From Limanda limanda (taxonomy: Eukaryota; Chordata; Actinopteri; Pleuronectiformes; Pleuronectidae), in assembly GCF_963576545.1 (NCBI RefSeq), contig NC_083641.1:19705523-19769522 (forward strand): 64,000 nucleotides of DNA, given 5' to 3'. The notes beneath the pieces were generated by a model. It was not told the DNA's origin, ran no database searches, and was given only the letters and a program-made list of their open reading frames with translations. The first letter of the stretch is position 1; each line of letters begins with the position of its first letter. Below, piece by piece: positions 1 through 13,189 of this stretch. The translations under genes and the position numbers were made by a program.

Positions 1-2873
1 TCACACTGTCCCACTTCTGCAAGGTGACACACTTAAGGCTTCATCACTACAGCTCTGCACGAGTTATCAACATGATTCACATCTGACAGTCTCTTATTGG
101 ACCTGATGTAGCACAAGGACTTTTGGGATTTTCAGTTTGTATCACATGAGAAAGAGGCAGTGAAATTCAGACATTTGAGGGAGACGCAGCATCTTTTAAC
201 TCGTGTGTGAGTTTCTATATAAAAGTTGAATAAGTGCACCATTGAGTCATCTGGCCGCTGCTTTCTCTAACGCTCTCTACATGACCTCTCTCCTCAGAGT
301 CTCCCCCGGGGCCTTCCTTCATCATCATCATCATCATCATCATTATTTCAACCATATCTCCGATTTATTATTAAGCCCTCGTCTCCTTTTTTTCCCCTCC
401 GATCATCAAATACCAGCATCGTCTCATATGGATGCCTCAATAATTTATCTGGTCAGACGAGGGCGGGGCCGAGAGTTGCATCCGCTTTCTTTCTTAACTC
501 AAACGCTGGGCTGTGGTTATGACAATATTAAACAATAGAAATGTCCTTAAGAGTCCTCGTACTCCGATTTCATGTGTAGAGTCCTTCTCTGTGAAACATG
601 ATCATTAACTGTGAAAATATAAAGCTCCAGCCTTTTTTTGGGCGGCCAATTTACAGTGTTACTTCAGTGAGAGAAGCAGTTAGGCTCGTGCTGTTTTATC
701 TGTGTCAGGGATACTGTCAAATTAAATCTCCCTTCCGATTCCCCACCGACTGCAGCAGAGAGGAAATAAAACTCAACCCTAATGAAGGAAGTAATTCCCA
801 AGCTAAAGTGACACTTTTAGGATATTTCTCTTTTTCCCCTCAAACCCTGATACAGATGTAATGTAAGTTACAGCAGTTCAGATTATTAGTAAGTCCCGTC
901 ATTATGAAAGTGAATTAAGAATTCTAAAATCTTCTACATTAATCACTTCATTGTGTTTTCCCTCCTTCCTTTCTATCGCATTGCATGTGGAAACTGCAGC
1001 TCTGTTCACTTTGTCACGTGTAGGAGAAAATAAACAAACTCTGAAAACACAGATTCTTGTTTGCATGATCCTGATTAAATTTAAATAAAATATAAAAAAC
1101 ACACAATAGGACATTCATTCTTTTTGCTTTTGCATTGTAGTGAGAGAGGTTTACAGTAACACATAACCATCAGATTAGTCAAATGTTTTTACGTTTTGTC
1201 AGTCTCTGCTCCTAAAGAAGAGTTTAAAACCTCAACCTTCACTTATTCATTTTAATCAACAGTGTGAGTTTTAATGCAGGTAGAGAAGCAAAGGTTACAG
1301 GCAAGAAAATCACAAAATCAGAAAACAAGAACAGAGCAGAATAAGGCAGCAACACAATTCAACACAGCACAACATGGAGCACACAGGAAGTGTGTGTGAG
1401 CAGGTCTATATGGACTGAGTGAGTGATGGTGATGAGCTGCAGGTGACTGAACTGTGGGAGGAAGTGAAGCTGGAGTCTGTGAACAATGAACATGAACAAT
1501 GACAGTGAGTGAAACATGACAGAGTTCAGTGCAAACGGGTCGTCACGGATACAGCTTTATGTTTTCCTGAGATTTTTGGCCATGTCATTAAGCCCCAGCA
1601 ATGATATATCCTTTTAAGTGTTTTATCATTTGAAGTGTTTTTAGGGCAGGTGCATTATTCAACTCCCTTTTATTCTGCATTATTATTCTAGGTCTTACAT
1701 GATATGTCCTTGTGTTTTTGTTTGTTGTTCAATTTACTGTTCTGCTGATTTGGCCCACGAAAGTATATTTGATTAGATTTTTCATTTTTAGCATGAATAT
1801 GTTTATGTAGCAACAATGTATTTACTTTTATTTAGAGTACAATTGATTAATTTATAATTTATTATGGTCTATTGACTGACAGTACCTTTTATTTGAAGCG
1901 TTTGATCGCACTGAACATAAATACCAGCACATAGGCAGTGACGGATCAATTCTATTGCAGCTTTCAAAAAAAAAGCTGACAAGGTGTCGACACTGAGTCG
2001 TGTCAGGGGTCGTTTGGATAGAAAATGTCAGGAGCACCATGTTCTACGATGTGATCTCTTGTAGGAGGTCTGGGACCTGCACCTCCCCTCCTCTGATTAA
2101 ACACGTTTCTTTCGGATTTATTTATGTCGTATTCTGTTCTCCTGCAGGGCTTCTATTTCAATTTTTAGTCACGGCCGCTCCGGAGGCTTGTTTTACACAT
2201 GCGGGTGGTGTATACCGCGTCAGGCTTTCTCAGCGTTACTGATCTGATTGCCTCTTCTGTCTTCTGGGACGTATAAATTCAAAAACAATGTCAGGTCAGC
2301 TAACCGTCAGCTAATCGCTACTCTAGTCACCGGACACGTTGCCGAGCTCGGGCTTCCTGCGGCCTCTACCGGGGCGTATATCTCACCTGGCCATCGTTTC
2401 ACTTCAGTCTTCAGCTCTCTCACAGTCAGTCAAGCTGTGGCTGGATCCACATAGTTTCCATCACGACGCTCCAACAAAACAATCTCTGCTCTAATGCTGT
2501 GTTTTTGGCCCACAGCAGATTTTGAACATGGTGCTCGCAAATGCGTGCGTTTTAATATCGCAAACTGTCGGAGACGCAATAAGCAGATGTTTGCTTTTAA
2601 TTTTCCTAAACGGTAGTTGAGTGAGCCTTTGTAGATTTTTGCCTCTCAAGCGATGAAACTTGTTTCCTGCGTTAAACTGGCAGCTGCTGTGACACAGGTG
2701 GGGGGAGGGGGGGGGGGGGGAGGGGCACTCCGAACAGCAGCATCTGTGTGTGATTTGCCCGTCGCGTCCCTTGTCAGGCTGAGTTCACGTGAATCGCAAT
2801 CATTCATGTCGGCAGGTGGCATTTGTAGGTTTTCTGTCGAGACATTTTTTTCCAAGTACATGAACAGGCACTC

Positions 2874-2907
<34 letters not shown>

Positions 2908-4329
2908 TGTACTTGCAGTTTACACACACACACGCACACCCCGGGGGCTATTCAAAGACTTCTCTTGTTTAACTTCTGGCATCACCAGGTTTTACAGATG
3001 TGAACATTACGGCACCGCACAGAAAATAATGACCCTCCTGTTCTGTGTCTCGACTCGATGACATCATGCTGCTGCTGCTGCTGCTTCGGGGGGGAACCTG
3101 GGAGTCGTACGTGTTATATTATGTCAAACACATTGTAATGGTTTAACATTGTAAGTAGAGACAGTTGGCGTCTGTTAAGCCTCTGTATGGATTTTAGGAT
3201 GCTGGATACTCTCTGATCAGCGAGCGAGGGAGAGGAGACCCAACATATCTTAGATACCTGTGCGCTTGTCACTCTTCTGTGAGATCTGAGTTGGCAGCTT
3301 TGTCAGCCGACAGCCGAGTGTGGGCTGACGACAGAGAACTTCCCTTTGCACCACTGACATCAGCCTTTCCTCACTCCAGTTCAGCTTCAACCCATTTCCC
3401 TTCATGTCAGGGGAATCTTCCCCACATCTCCCTCGGCGTCCTCTCCACTTGTTTGCTCCCTCGCTTCTCGTCGCATTATCATACACAAAGAAACACAGCG
3501 AGAGAGTTTTTATTTAGTCGGTTTCAGTGTTTGGACCAATGGCTTGTCATAACCACAGCCTGCTAATTGGTGTCACGCGGTGTCGGGGGAGTCTCGTAGC
3601 GGCGGGGAAGGACGTCTCTGAAATCCGTCTCCAAGCTGGAGAACAGAGAGCTTGTGATGGACGCTTGGAGGAAAGCGACGCACCGAGCGCTGACATAATC
3701 TGGATTTATTTCACTGTGAATTGGGCCAGATGAATAGAAAGATTATGAACTATTACCAACCGCTAACTGCTTGGATTCTAAATGCAGGCCCTTTCTCTAT
3801 ATGAGGTCCCGGCGGTGGAGAAACGGTGGTGAATATCCTCTGTGGGGTCTTTTGACTTCCTGGCTTGTATGTGTTGGCACCGAATGGCAGGACTCGCCCT
3901 GCCAGCCATTGTTGAAGTGGTCAAACAGTTTCTCCTAAATAACAGACCCGCAGGAATTTGTCTGAGTCTCAGTTTGGCTTTAAGAAAATAAAGAGAGGAA
4001 ATAGAGAGAAACCATGTTTGGAGGTGCTCACAAGACCGGAGTCGCTGCAACACTTAGATTTGAAATGTTTGCACTTCACCCTTGTTTATTCCCTCTTATG
4101 GAAAAAACTGTAAAATTTACAGATATATCCGAAGTCTTCCGGGGAATGGAGGCAAAGAGATCACATATTTTGTTTTAAGCACATTAACTCTGGTTTGGCC
4201 CTTATCACCGAAAGCTCCCTTGAAATCTCGTAGGTGTGTTTATACGTGTATTGCTCCAACTTTTCAAGACATTCGAGACATTTAATTTGATTACGTTTTT
4301 TTTTCCTGTTTGCTTCTGTTGTGTGTTAG
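1..4329. other. Non-coding stretch, no gene recognised
   Basis: I see no exon, RNA gene or transposon that I can support here. Visible items are a short CAT run near 321-345, a G-rich run at 2701-2725, a CA run at 2875-2904 and a CTG run near 3068-3082. Open frames on both strands are short, lack conserved motifs and mostly translate simple repeats. The stretch may be intergenic or intronic. Confidence 0.5.
2701..2725. repeat. G-rich run (poly-G with two A interruptions)
   Basis: The plus strand is almost pure guanine over about 25 bases. Four or more G-runs are available, so a G-quadruplex is possible. It is followed 150 bp later by a (CA)15 run at 2875-2904. Confidence 0.8.
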
Positions 4330-4405
4330 AATCGCCATCATCACCCCACTCGCTGGAGGACATCGACCCCCCCGGACCGTCTGCTAAATTTTTACCAGGG
4401 GACAA
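4330..4405 (+). other. Candidate internal exon of unknown gene
   Basis: Seen: a T-rich pyrimidine tract (about 4297-4327) ends in a TAG acceptor at 4327-4329. The next 76 bases are open in the frame beginning at 4332 and are followed by a GTAAGA donor at 4406. The open frame reads SPSSPHSLEDIDPPGPSAKF followed by LPGD, which is rich in Ser/Pro with an acidic patch and looks more like real protein than most frames nearby. The exon would start and end inside codons (2 + 72 + 2 bases). I do not recognise the protein and found no convincing upstream partner exon. A downstream frame of matching phase starts at a strong acceptor at 7086. It may also be a chance pair of splice-like sites. Confidence 0.25.
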
Positions 4406-4479
4406 GTAAGAGAAAGTTTGCATGAAGTCTGGATGCTCTCTTTATGCTTTGACACATGCAGCCCCTCCGAAAAATGTCC

Positions 4480-5311
<832 letters not shown>

Positions 5312-8060
5312 CCGGAGTCCAGTGCATGTCTGAAAGCAGCTTATGTTTTTGTATGTGGGGGACATTGTCCTCCAAAGACCTGATCCACGATTCACACCCT
5401 AATGAAGAAACTGATCCCTCCATCTTCACCGTCTCTGTGTTCCCTCAGCAGATAGTTGCGCTCACCTCACTTTTCGCCCTGTGGCCGATATGAGTGTCAC
5501 GATACTAATGTCTCCACTTCGTGCTCGGCTGCACACAGCAGCAGACGAGAGGGAAAAAAAGTCAGTGTCACAACGAGTGTCTCCATATCTTCTGTTTCCA
5601 CTCCTGCTGCCTCTCTCGTCGCCTCTCAGCAGGTAGACGGGGCGGAGGTCTCGCCCTGTGACATCACACCTCTCTGCTTGTCTCACGGCGGCTCAGATTT
5701 CAGCACCGCGGATTAGATTAGGCTCATATTGCCTGGCTGACTCACTGTCCTTGAGTTACGTTGAGCTGTGAAGAGGGAGCCGGCATGGGGATGCGGTCAG
5801 AGGGATGGGGGGAACTAAATTGGATTTTTGCTCAGATGGAGATAAATCTAAAATGAAGCCTCATAGAGTCACAACTATCTACTCGTGTAGCACTTTCTCG
5901 TTTCCTTTGTGATTCAAAGTGCCGCCTTCCTGTCATAAAAGCCTCCCTGACTTAATACCACGACTTTAAATGATCATATTTTCACTTTTTTAGATACATT
6001 TGGGGATATAGCTGTAAGCCATTGCGATGACGGCCCACGGACCACAGATTGTTTTTAAGAGGACTTCATTACAGCTCCCGAAAGAGAAGCCAAAGTGTTT
6101 GGAACATCCTGGCTGGCTGCAATGTAGGTCAAAGATTCCACCTCCATGTTAATGGAAGAGACATGGACAAAACAAAAAAAAGTTCTCATGTTTTGTGTGT
6201 GTTGTCTACGTTAATCATATATTTGATTATATAAAAATGAGGTTAAACATCATGACTGACAAGTGAGACTGACAATCGGCAGGACTCTGATCTTTATCCT
6301 TGGTCCAAACTGAAATATCTCCACTGTTGTAAAGTCTCTCTCAGGATTAGTTGTAACAACTTATTCTTCGACTTTCTGTTTTAGCTCCATCATCAGGAAA
6401 AAATATGAATTTGCTGCAAAACTAAAGACATTCCCATCAGTCTCAGTTCAGTGCTCACTATGAGCTTGTTAGTACGCAACATTAGCCTGAACAAGAACAA
6501 CCTCAAACAGGTGCTGGTTGTAGAGCCGGATGTCTGTGTTGTTGTCTACTTCATAATTACTTCAAACCTCCTTCTTTAACAGAGATTATTCTACATCTCC
6601 TTTCTGTCTCCCGCATTAACTTCTCTCTCTTTCTCTATAAATATATATATATAATATATATATATATACATACATTGGTAACATAACCTCAGGCTTTTTA
6701 AAATCTTAACTTAGTTGCTATGAATTGATCTTTTTTTGAGAGAAACTAAATGTTTGAGTAACTGCAAAATTATTCTTTTCGGATCCTTATGTTCAAAATC
6801 GTTCAGAGAACCCCAGTGAAGGCCGGGGATGTGTGACACAGATGGGATGGTGATGGGTAGCGTCTGACAAAGAGGATGAATGCTGTGCAGTGAAGATGAG
6901 GATTGGTCGTAATGGTGCAGTAGAGCAAGAAGGATTTTCCATCCAGTTTCGTATATTTCATGAAGTTAGAGGTTTGATCTTTCTGTGAATTTAAAACTCT
7001 CCTCTCTGGATTTCTCTCTATGGATACCATTCTTTTCTTTCATTCTAATGCCCCCCATTTTCTCTCTTTCCTCCATTTTTCTCAGCACTTCTTTGGCAGA
7101 GCTCCAGCTCTTAAGCGTTCTCATTGGCCTGCTCGACTCCTCAAACAGCTTAACAGCGTTTTCTGAGCGAGAGTCCTCACCTTGGCCCTCGAAATCTCAG
7201 ACTCCGAGACCTCCCTGGAACATCCTCGCTCTGGTGCTGTTTTTATTCCTGTGCTGTATTTAACCACCTTCTGCTTTGGCCATATTTCTTTATCTGTTCC
7301 GTGTAAACACACAAGTGCGCACATGGTCAGCCACCTTCTGTGTTTATACGAGCAGGGGTCGAGAGGCATGCCGATGGTTTAGACACTGTAAACACGTCTC
7401 GAACGGATGTGTGTGCTGCTACAGGGCGGCTGACATAATGCCGGGAGCCGAGTTCACTTCAATTTCTACACAGGAAAGCACACGACCACAAAGAGGCAAT
7501 CCAGCGTCGGCTGTGGCATCGGTCGTCTGGAGCAAACATCATTAAGCTAAGAACTGTGACTAGCAGAGCAAAGAATTGAGTTAGCTCAGACAGTCAGCTT
7601 TCATCTGCACTCATTAGTTTACAGCTCATTCGGAGGCTTGACACACAACTGCCGGCTTTTCCCCTTTCCCTTTCATTCCTTTGTAGCTTTCTCCCTTTCC
7701 CTCATATGTCGACATCATTTTCTGTGTCTCCCTCAGAAAAATAAATAGAAGAAAAAAAACCACAACACAATATTGACTATGCATAGTGGAGTGATTACTT
7801 ATGAGCTGATGCTAGGGCAGACGGCAGCCTGTTTTCAAGCCAGTGACTCACTGTGAGCAATGGGTCCTGGTTGAAGGAGGGAGCCGGAGTCAGGGAGACG
7901 GGTGGTTGGCGGGCTGGTGAACGGCGGCTGGGAGGGATGGAGGGAGACAAGTCCTTTTCTGGTTGGCTCCGTGTTGTTCTGCCTTACAAGGCTGTGTTTG
8001 GAAACAAGGTTTGTTTGCAGTGTGTCAATAATGGACCAACTGCAGCATACCCTTAAAATA
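5312..8060. other. Non-coding stretch between the two tetranucleotide arrays
   Basis: No gene recognised. A TA-rich run lies at about 6638-6670. At 6238-6500 there are decayed matches to common percomorph dispersed repeats, including a phrase close to one at 10510-10540. A strong acceptor-like site at 7085 (long pyrimidine tract ending in CTCAG) opens a frame to a stop at 7261-7263 with a hydrophobic C-terminus. I treat it only as a possible partner of the candidate exon at 4330. A possible polyadenylation signal AATAAA is at about 7740. Confidence 0.4.
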
Positions 8061-8732
<672 letters not shown>

Positions 8733-9774
8733 GTTTTTCTCTCTCCTACATTTCAAAAACATGAAACACGTGCATAGCCACACATAAGTAGAGACACAAT
8801 GCAGTACATGCATAAAAACATACAGTTCATATGTACAAGAACATACAAATTGAAATAAATTGCTTTTGCATAAGCAAACAACAAATGCCAGTCTGCTCTG
8901 AGTGTAAATGAATAATTCAGGGGCCATTGCAGCCAATTCTGAACACAACAGAATCCTGTTGTAAATTCCAGTCTGAAACATCACATCATGGTTTCAAGAA
9001 AAATTCTCAAAATCCTCAGGTGAATTCATCATAACAGGTTATATGGAACAGCCCAGAGCACATAACTCCCCGAAGCTCCATAGCTCACCTGCAGAAAGTC
9101 TTAACTCACACAGCACATCCAATACATACTTCAAAATAAAGTTATATAAAAGCTACGTCATCAAAGCCGATTCCTTCAATATGAAAAGATATTTCGGCAT
9201 ATATTGTGTAACCAATGCAGATCAAACATTAAGATGTTATTCACGATGCTACTGGACCCTGGAATTGTTCCTTATATCCACATTCATAGGCGTATTCTAA
9301 ATTGTCATTCATGCTGCTACTGTACCAGAATATTATGTTTGTGTATCCAACTGAATACTAAGATGCAGATTTCAGCAGAGCAGGATTTTTTTACAATCCT
9401 CATTGTGCTCATGCTATGAGCATTTTCATTTTTTTTAACGCTATTTATGTAAAGTAGCTGTTTCACACCCCAGTGAACAAAAAAAGGAATACAAAAAAAC
9501 AATCCACACAAAACGTGTTAAATATTGTGCTGCTGTTTGTTCAGGGGCTTGAGTTTTACTCCTGCAGCAGGAGCTGGTTCGACCCTGCTGCATGTCCCCC
9601 CCCGCACCTTCACTCCCCGTTTCACACTTGAACTCTGAAGACAGTAGCTCAGTGAAAGCTCCTGCTGGTCTGTCCGGCCTCAGATTTTCATCAACATCAC
9701 TTCTGATGTTTCCCTTTTCAAAACAACAGGGGGAACCTCATCTTGCATGCAGCATCCACTGCAATGTTCTGCTG
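8733..9774. other. Non-coding stretch, nothing recognised
   Basis: AT-rich unique sequence with only short open frames and no protein motif. It borders the decayed transposase on its right, and part of 9500-9774 may be the 3' flank of that element. Confidence 0.4.
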
Positions 9775-11060
9775 TCATGTCATCACAAGCAGCATCAAGT
9801 GCAGAGAGCAGACACATTCAACCGACCGCACCTTCCTTCTCCTTGTGGAAAAATCAGCCTGGATTGAATTCAGGAGCGGAGCACATGGTGGAAGGAACCT
9901 CGTCAGCATCCCTCTATGGACAGCAACCCATTCCTTGATGACATTTGCATGGTGGAAGCTCACATTATCCCAGACAATTACAAAATTTGGCACGACACGC
10001 CCCACTGAGCCTCTCTCATTCTCAGGAATAGGATCTCTGCAGAGCGTTCCAAGAACGTCAAGAGTCTCTGGATGATGTGGAGGCCAATTTTGGAATCTGT
10101 GTATACTCACACCATCCTCAGATACTGCAGCACAGATATGGCCCCTGCAGTTTTCCCCTTGCAAATCCAGCATGGCTCAGTGGCGCAAAACGTTTTGGCC
10201 TCGTCTCCTGCATTTGGCCAGACTGAAACCAGCCTCATCCACAAACACAAGGGGGTCAAGGATTTCACTTCAGCTTCATTATTCTTACAACATATAAAAC
10301 TGACTTTGCTGTGGACTGTTTGTCAGGATGGACGACAGGACATCTCCCCAAAAGTGAAGCCCAAGCATATTGTTATAAATCCTCCCCCATGTTAGTGGAT
10401 GGGACATGGTCCAAACTAAAAAGGACATGTAAAATAGTTTTATCTCAAAGACTAATGTATGTCCAAGTTCCATTTGTCCGATGTCTTATCGTTATTTGCT
10501 GCTAGTAAAATGGGGGTAAATATCATGATTGACAGCTAAGACTGACTCATGTTTTATCAGGTGCCTGTATCAGTGAGACATCTGGAAAGATCGCTACTGC
10601 AAAGACATTGTTTCCAAATGTGCTAAACTATGGTTTTTGTATCTGGGATATTTTAGCTTCATTCTTGGATCGAGGGAGAAACTGGAGACTTTCCGTCCAT
10701 TTGTTTCTACAGCTGATGTGTATATCATCAGCTACAGCAAAATGGAAATGTTTTGTGTCTTGCAATTTCAATAGGCATATACGAGCCGTCACAAAGGACT
10801 ATAGCCGATGATGTGCACATCGCGGCTTCACCTCCACACACCAGCTCCTTCACTCTGTCTCTCTCTTTCAAATGGCCCCTTTTAGAGCTGTGTCATGGTC
10901 ATCCAATTCAACCCTTTTCTGTAATAGTGATGCCTGCAGAGTTAATATGATGAAAGCTGCCAGCGTCCTCTGAGGTTGCAGTCTGGATCTCTCTCGGTGT
11001 CATTCCATTACTTGCTGACACCATGTAGCAGATGCTCTTGCTCTTGTTGAGATGTAAAAA
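9775..11060 (-). pseudogene. Decayed IS630/Tc1-related DDE transposase, interrupted
   Basis: Read on the minus strand, three parts in the right order resemble IS630-type (Tc1/mariner superfamily) transposases of animal genomes. First, a helix-turn-helix region at about 10910-11030 (GMTPREIQ...FHHINSAGI). Second, a piece at about 10829-10890 reading like KGPFERERDRVKEL once a frame change is allowed. Third, the catalytic part at 10296-9775, with FVDEAGFSLAKCRRRGQNV (first Asp), WDNVSFHH (second Asp) and FLPPCAPLLNSIQ, where this family has Asn-Pro-Ile-Glu. The expected Glu is therefore lost. An in-frame TGA separates the first catalytic motif from the 132-codon open part, and more frame changes are present. 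About 530 bp of unrelated DNA (about 10297-10828) splits the coding region. Clearly dead. Terminal repeats were not found. Confidence 0.75.
10310..10640 (-). repeat. Dispersed percomorph repeat nested in the transposase pseudogene
   Basis: This sequence resembles an abundant fish repeat that I know only by its recurring phrases, such as GTTAGTGGATGGGACATGG and GTGAAGCCCAAG. Related copies within the window lie at about 48735-48850 (same strand) and 42718-42815 (opposite strand), with a partial match at about 6238-6270. It occupies most of the insert splitting the transposase gene, so it probably entered after that element. Its class (SINE or MITE) is not settled from the sequence alone. Confidence 0.55.
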
Positions 11061-12603
11061 CTGCTCCTCTTCTGATGCTCTAGTCCGACCCATAGAGATC
11101 CACAGACAGATAGTGTATATGTGCTGTATTTTGTGCTGTATTTTGTGCCTATGTACTGAATTTGATTCTGCCTTTTATTGACTTAACATCATTTCTAATA
11201 TATTAAGACTGTAATGTGATTAATTCCAGTATTGACGTACCAGTTTTCCAGGCAGTTAATTTACGAGTCGACAACTTTGGCCCATCTCTCCACATGAGAG
11301 ACAGCTCTATGTCTTTCTTTATTATTGACTTGGCCAAGTTGCTTTCATTTTCTGTTGTGGTCAAGCTCTGTGAATGTGTCATGAATATAAAGCTTTGACC
11401 TTGGTTTGACGTTAGATGTAAGAAACTCCTGATTTGTTATAGGATTTCACCTGAGAGGTAATTTACTAATTTAAAAGACAAAATATAGAATCAAAATTGC
11501 TGTAATAGCATAGATATATTCCTGTTATATTTCAACATGTGAAGACATGCACACTGAAAGAATTCATAAATGTGTTGGAGAAACTCTCCAGCTGAGAAGC
11601 AATATCAGTTTCATTAAGAAGGACAATGTTAAACTGTGCCATTTGCACAGAGATCGTAAAACATTGGCCATTTCTTAAAAAGAAAAAAACAAACTCTGCT
11701 GCAAGCAAGAGCTGCAGTTGTTCTGCATATGTTTGCCTGAGAAATTTAGAGAAGCTGTAAAATTGTTTCATGGGTTTTACTCATCCAGAACAGACTTGTT
11801 TTAGAGCTGCTCTGTTCAAATGTTCAAATCCATCCTGTCTTTTGTTGCCTTCGAGAAACCAGAATTAAGACTTTCAGTGTCTCTGTGATAATATTGACCA
11901 CCTATTCCGCTATTTATTCTTTGTTTCAGTTTACGTTAATCAGTAACGGGCTGAGTAATGTGCTGGGATTTCCTGAGGCAGCATGGGTAGCGTAGTTCCC
12001 CCCCCCCCCCCCCCCCAGCCCAGAGGGTCTCTGTCTCAGCGTAGGTCTGAGCTCGCTGCTCCCTGTCGGGGGGACTAAGGGGATTGGATATGCTCCGCTA
12101 ATGTTATTAGTGCTGCAGCTGGGGATTACTGTCTCAAAAGGAAAGAAAGGGGAAAAGGGCGTGAAATATGAAGAAATCTTTGCGTCGGGGGGGCACGTGT
12201 GTGACGGAGATTTGCACGGCGTCCGTGTATCGAAAGGGACGCTCATGAAAACTATCCTGTCCACCAACAAAAATACTAAGTCATCGGCTCTAATGCAAAG
12301 TGTTGTGCGAGGGGCTTTTTTTTATATCACTCGGCTGTTACAGAGCTCCTGGGATTTGAGTTAATTAGTCCATTAAGCTGGTCAGCGCCTCTTAGAGACA
12401 GACATATTTTTAGCTAAAGGAGAGATAGATGTCACCATTATTATAATTTTAAGAGGGACAAAGTTTAAACTGATACAGAAGCAGAGGGGTTGATCCTTTG
12501 GGCCTAGCTTGGGTAAGAAAAGTCGATTATATGACAATTTAACAAACCTAAAAAGATTTAGATTTAAATCAGCAAAGACTCCTGATGACATTGTTTTTTT
12601 GGG
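11061..12603. other. Non-coding stretch left of the LTR element
   Basis: No gene seen. A C-run of about 18 bases lies at 11999-12016. The end of this stretch supplies the left copy of the retrotransposon target duplication (AGAC, 12604-12607). Confidence 0.5.
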
Positions 12604-12607
12604 AGAC

Positions 12608-12776
12608 TGTGGCAGGACAAGGAAAGGCAGAGACGCAGGTACTGCTTACTGTTGTTTAATCAGTAGTCAGGAAGAACAGGCACATGTTCCCCATACGGGA
12701 AGTATATATAGCTACAGACTTTACATTTCCCATCGACCCACTGGGTGAGAGGACACACCCATGAGTGCACGCCACA
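12608..12776 (-). repeat. 3' LTR of the gypsy element
   Basis: 169 bp, matching 16787-16955 base for base as far as I can read. In element orientation it carries a TATATATA box (12710-12703) followed by an ATTAAA polyadenylation signal (12660-12655), the expected U3-R order. Ends TGTGGC/GCCACA form a 6-bp perfect inverted repeat. Confidence 0.95.
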
Positions 12777-12790
12777 CAGCCCCCCCCCCG
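12777..12790 (-). promoter_or_regulatory. Polypurine tract of the gypsy element
   Basis: In element orientation, a run of ten G followed by CTG directly abuts the start of the 3' LTR. This is the expected place and composition for the plus-strand primer of reverse transcription. Confidence 0.7.
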
Positions 12791-12826
12791 AACACCCAGA
12801 GGGAAAAATACAAAATGGGACAAAAG

Positions 12827-13189
12827 TCAGTACCTCTCAGGGGGTTTAACGAGGCGACCATAACGGCTACGCCGATCCCCGTCCGCAAACGCAGGGGTGA
12901 AACAAGCAGAAGGGACATCATTTACAACAGACACAGGATCAGGAGGCACAACTGGAGAAAACAACACAGGGGTCTTAGAAGGGGGGCGACCACGACGGGG
13001 AACCCGGGCCGGTAGCACCTCTTCGCCGGCCAACAGATGAGCTGGCTTAAGTCTGTCTAACGAAACACGCTCCCTGCGCCCGCCCATGTCCAGAATGAAA
13101 CTTTTAGAACCCGCCTCTAACACCCTAAACGAGCCGTCATACGGGGGCTGGAGGGGAAACCGGTGAGCATCGTGACGCACGAAACAAAC
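12827..13189 (-). pseudogene. Out-of-frame C-terminal part of gypsy pol
   Basis: After the pol frame loses homology near 13190, the next frame continues with about 120 residues typical of the end of Ty3/gypsy pol: [20 protein letters not shown], then a VSLDRLKPAHL segment and a basic, Pro-rich tail ending before the polypurine tract. This corresponds to the post-integrase GPY/F-like region. The switch fits loss of a single base in a short T/G stretch at about 13181-13190. It could be a real mutation or a sequencing error. As read, pol translation would instead run out of frame to a stop at 13117. Confidence 0.8.
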
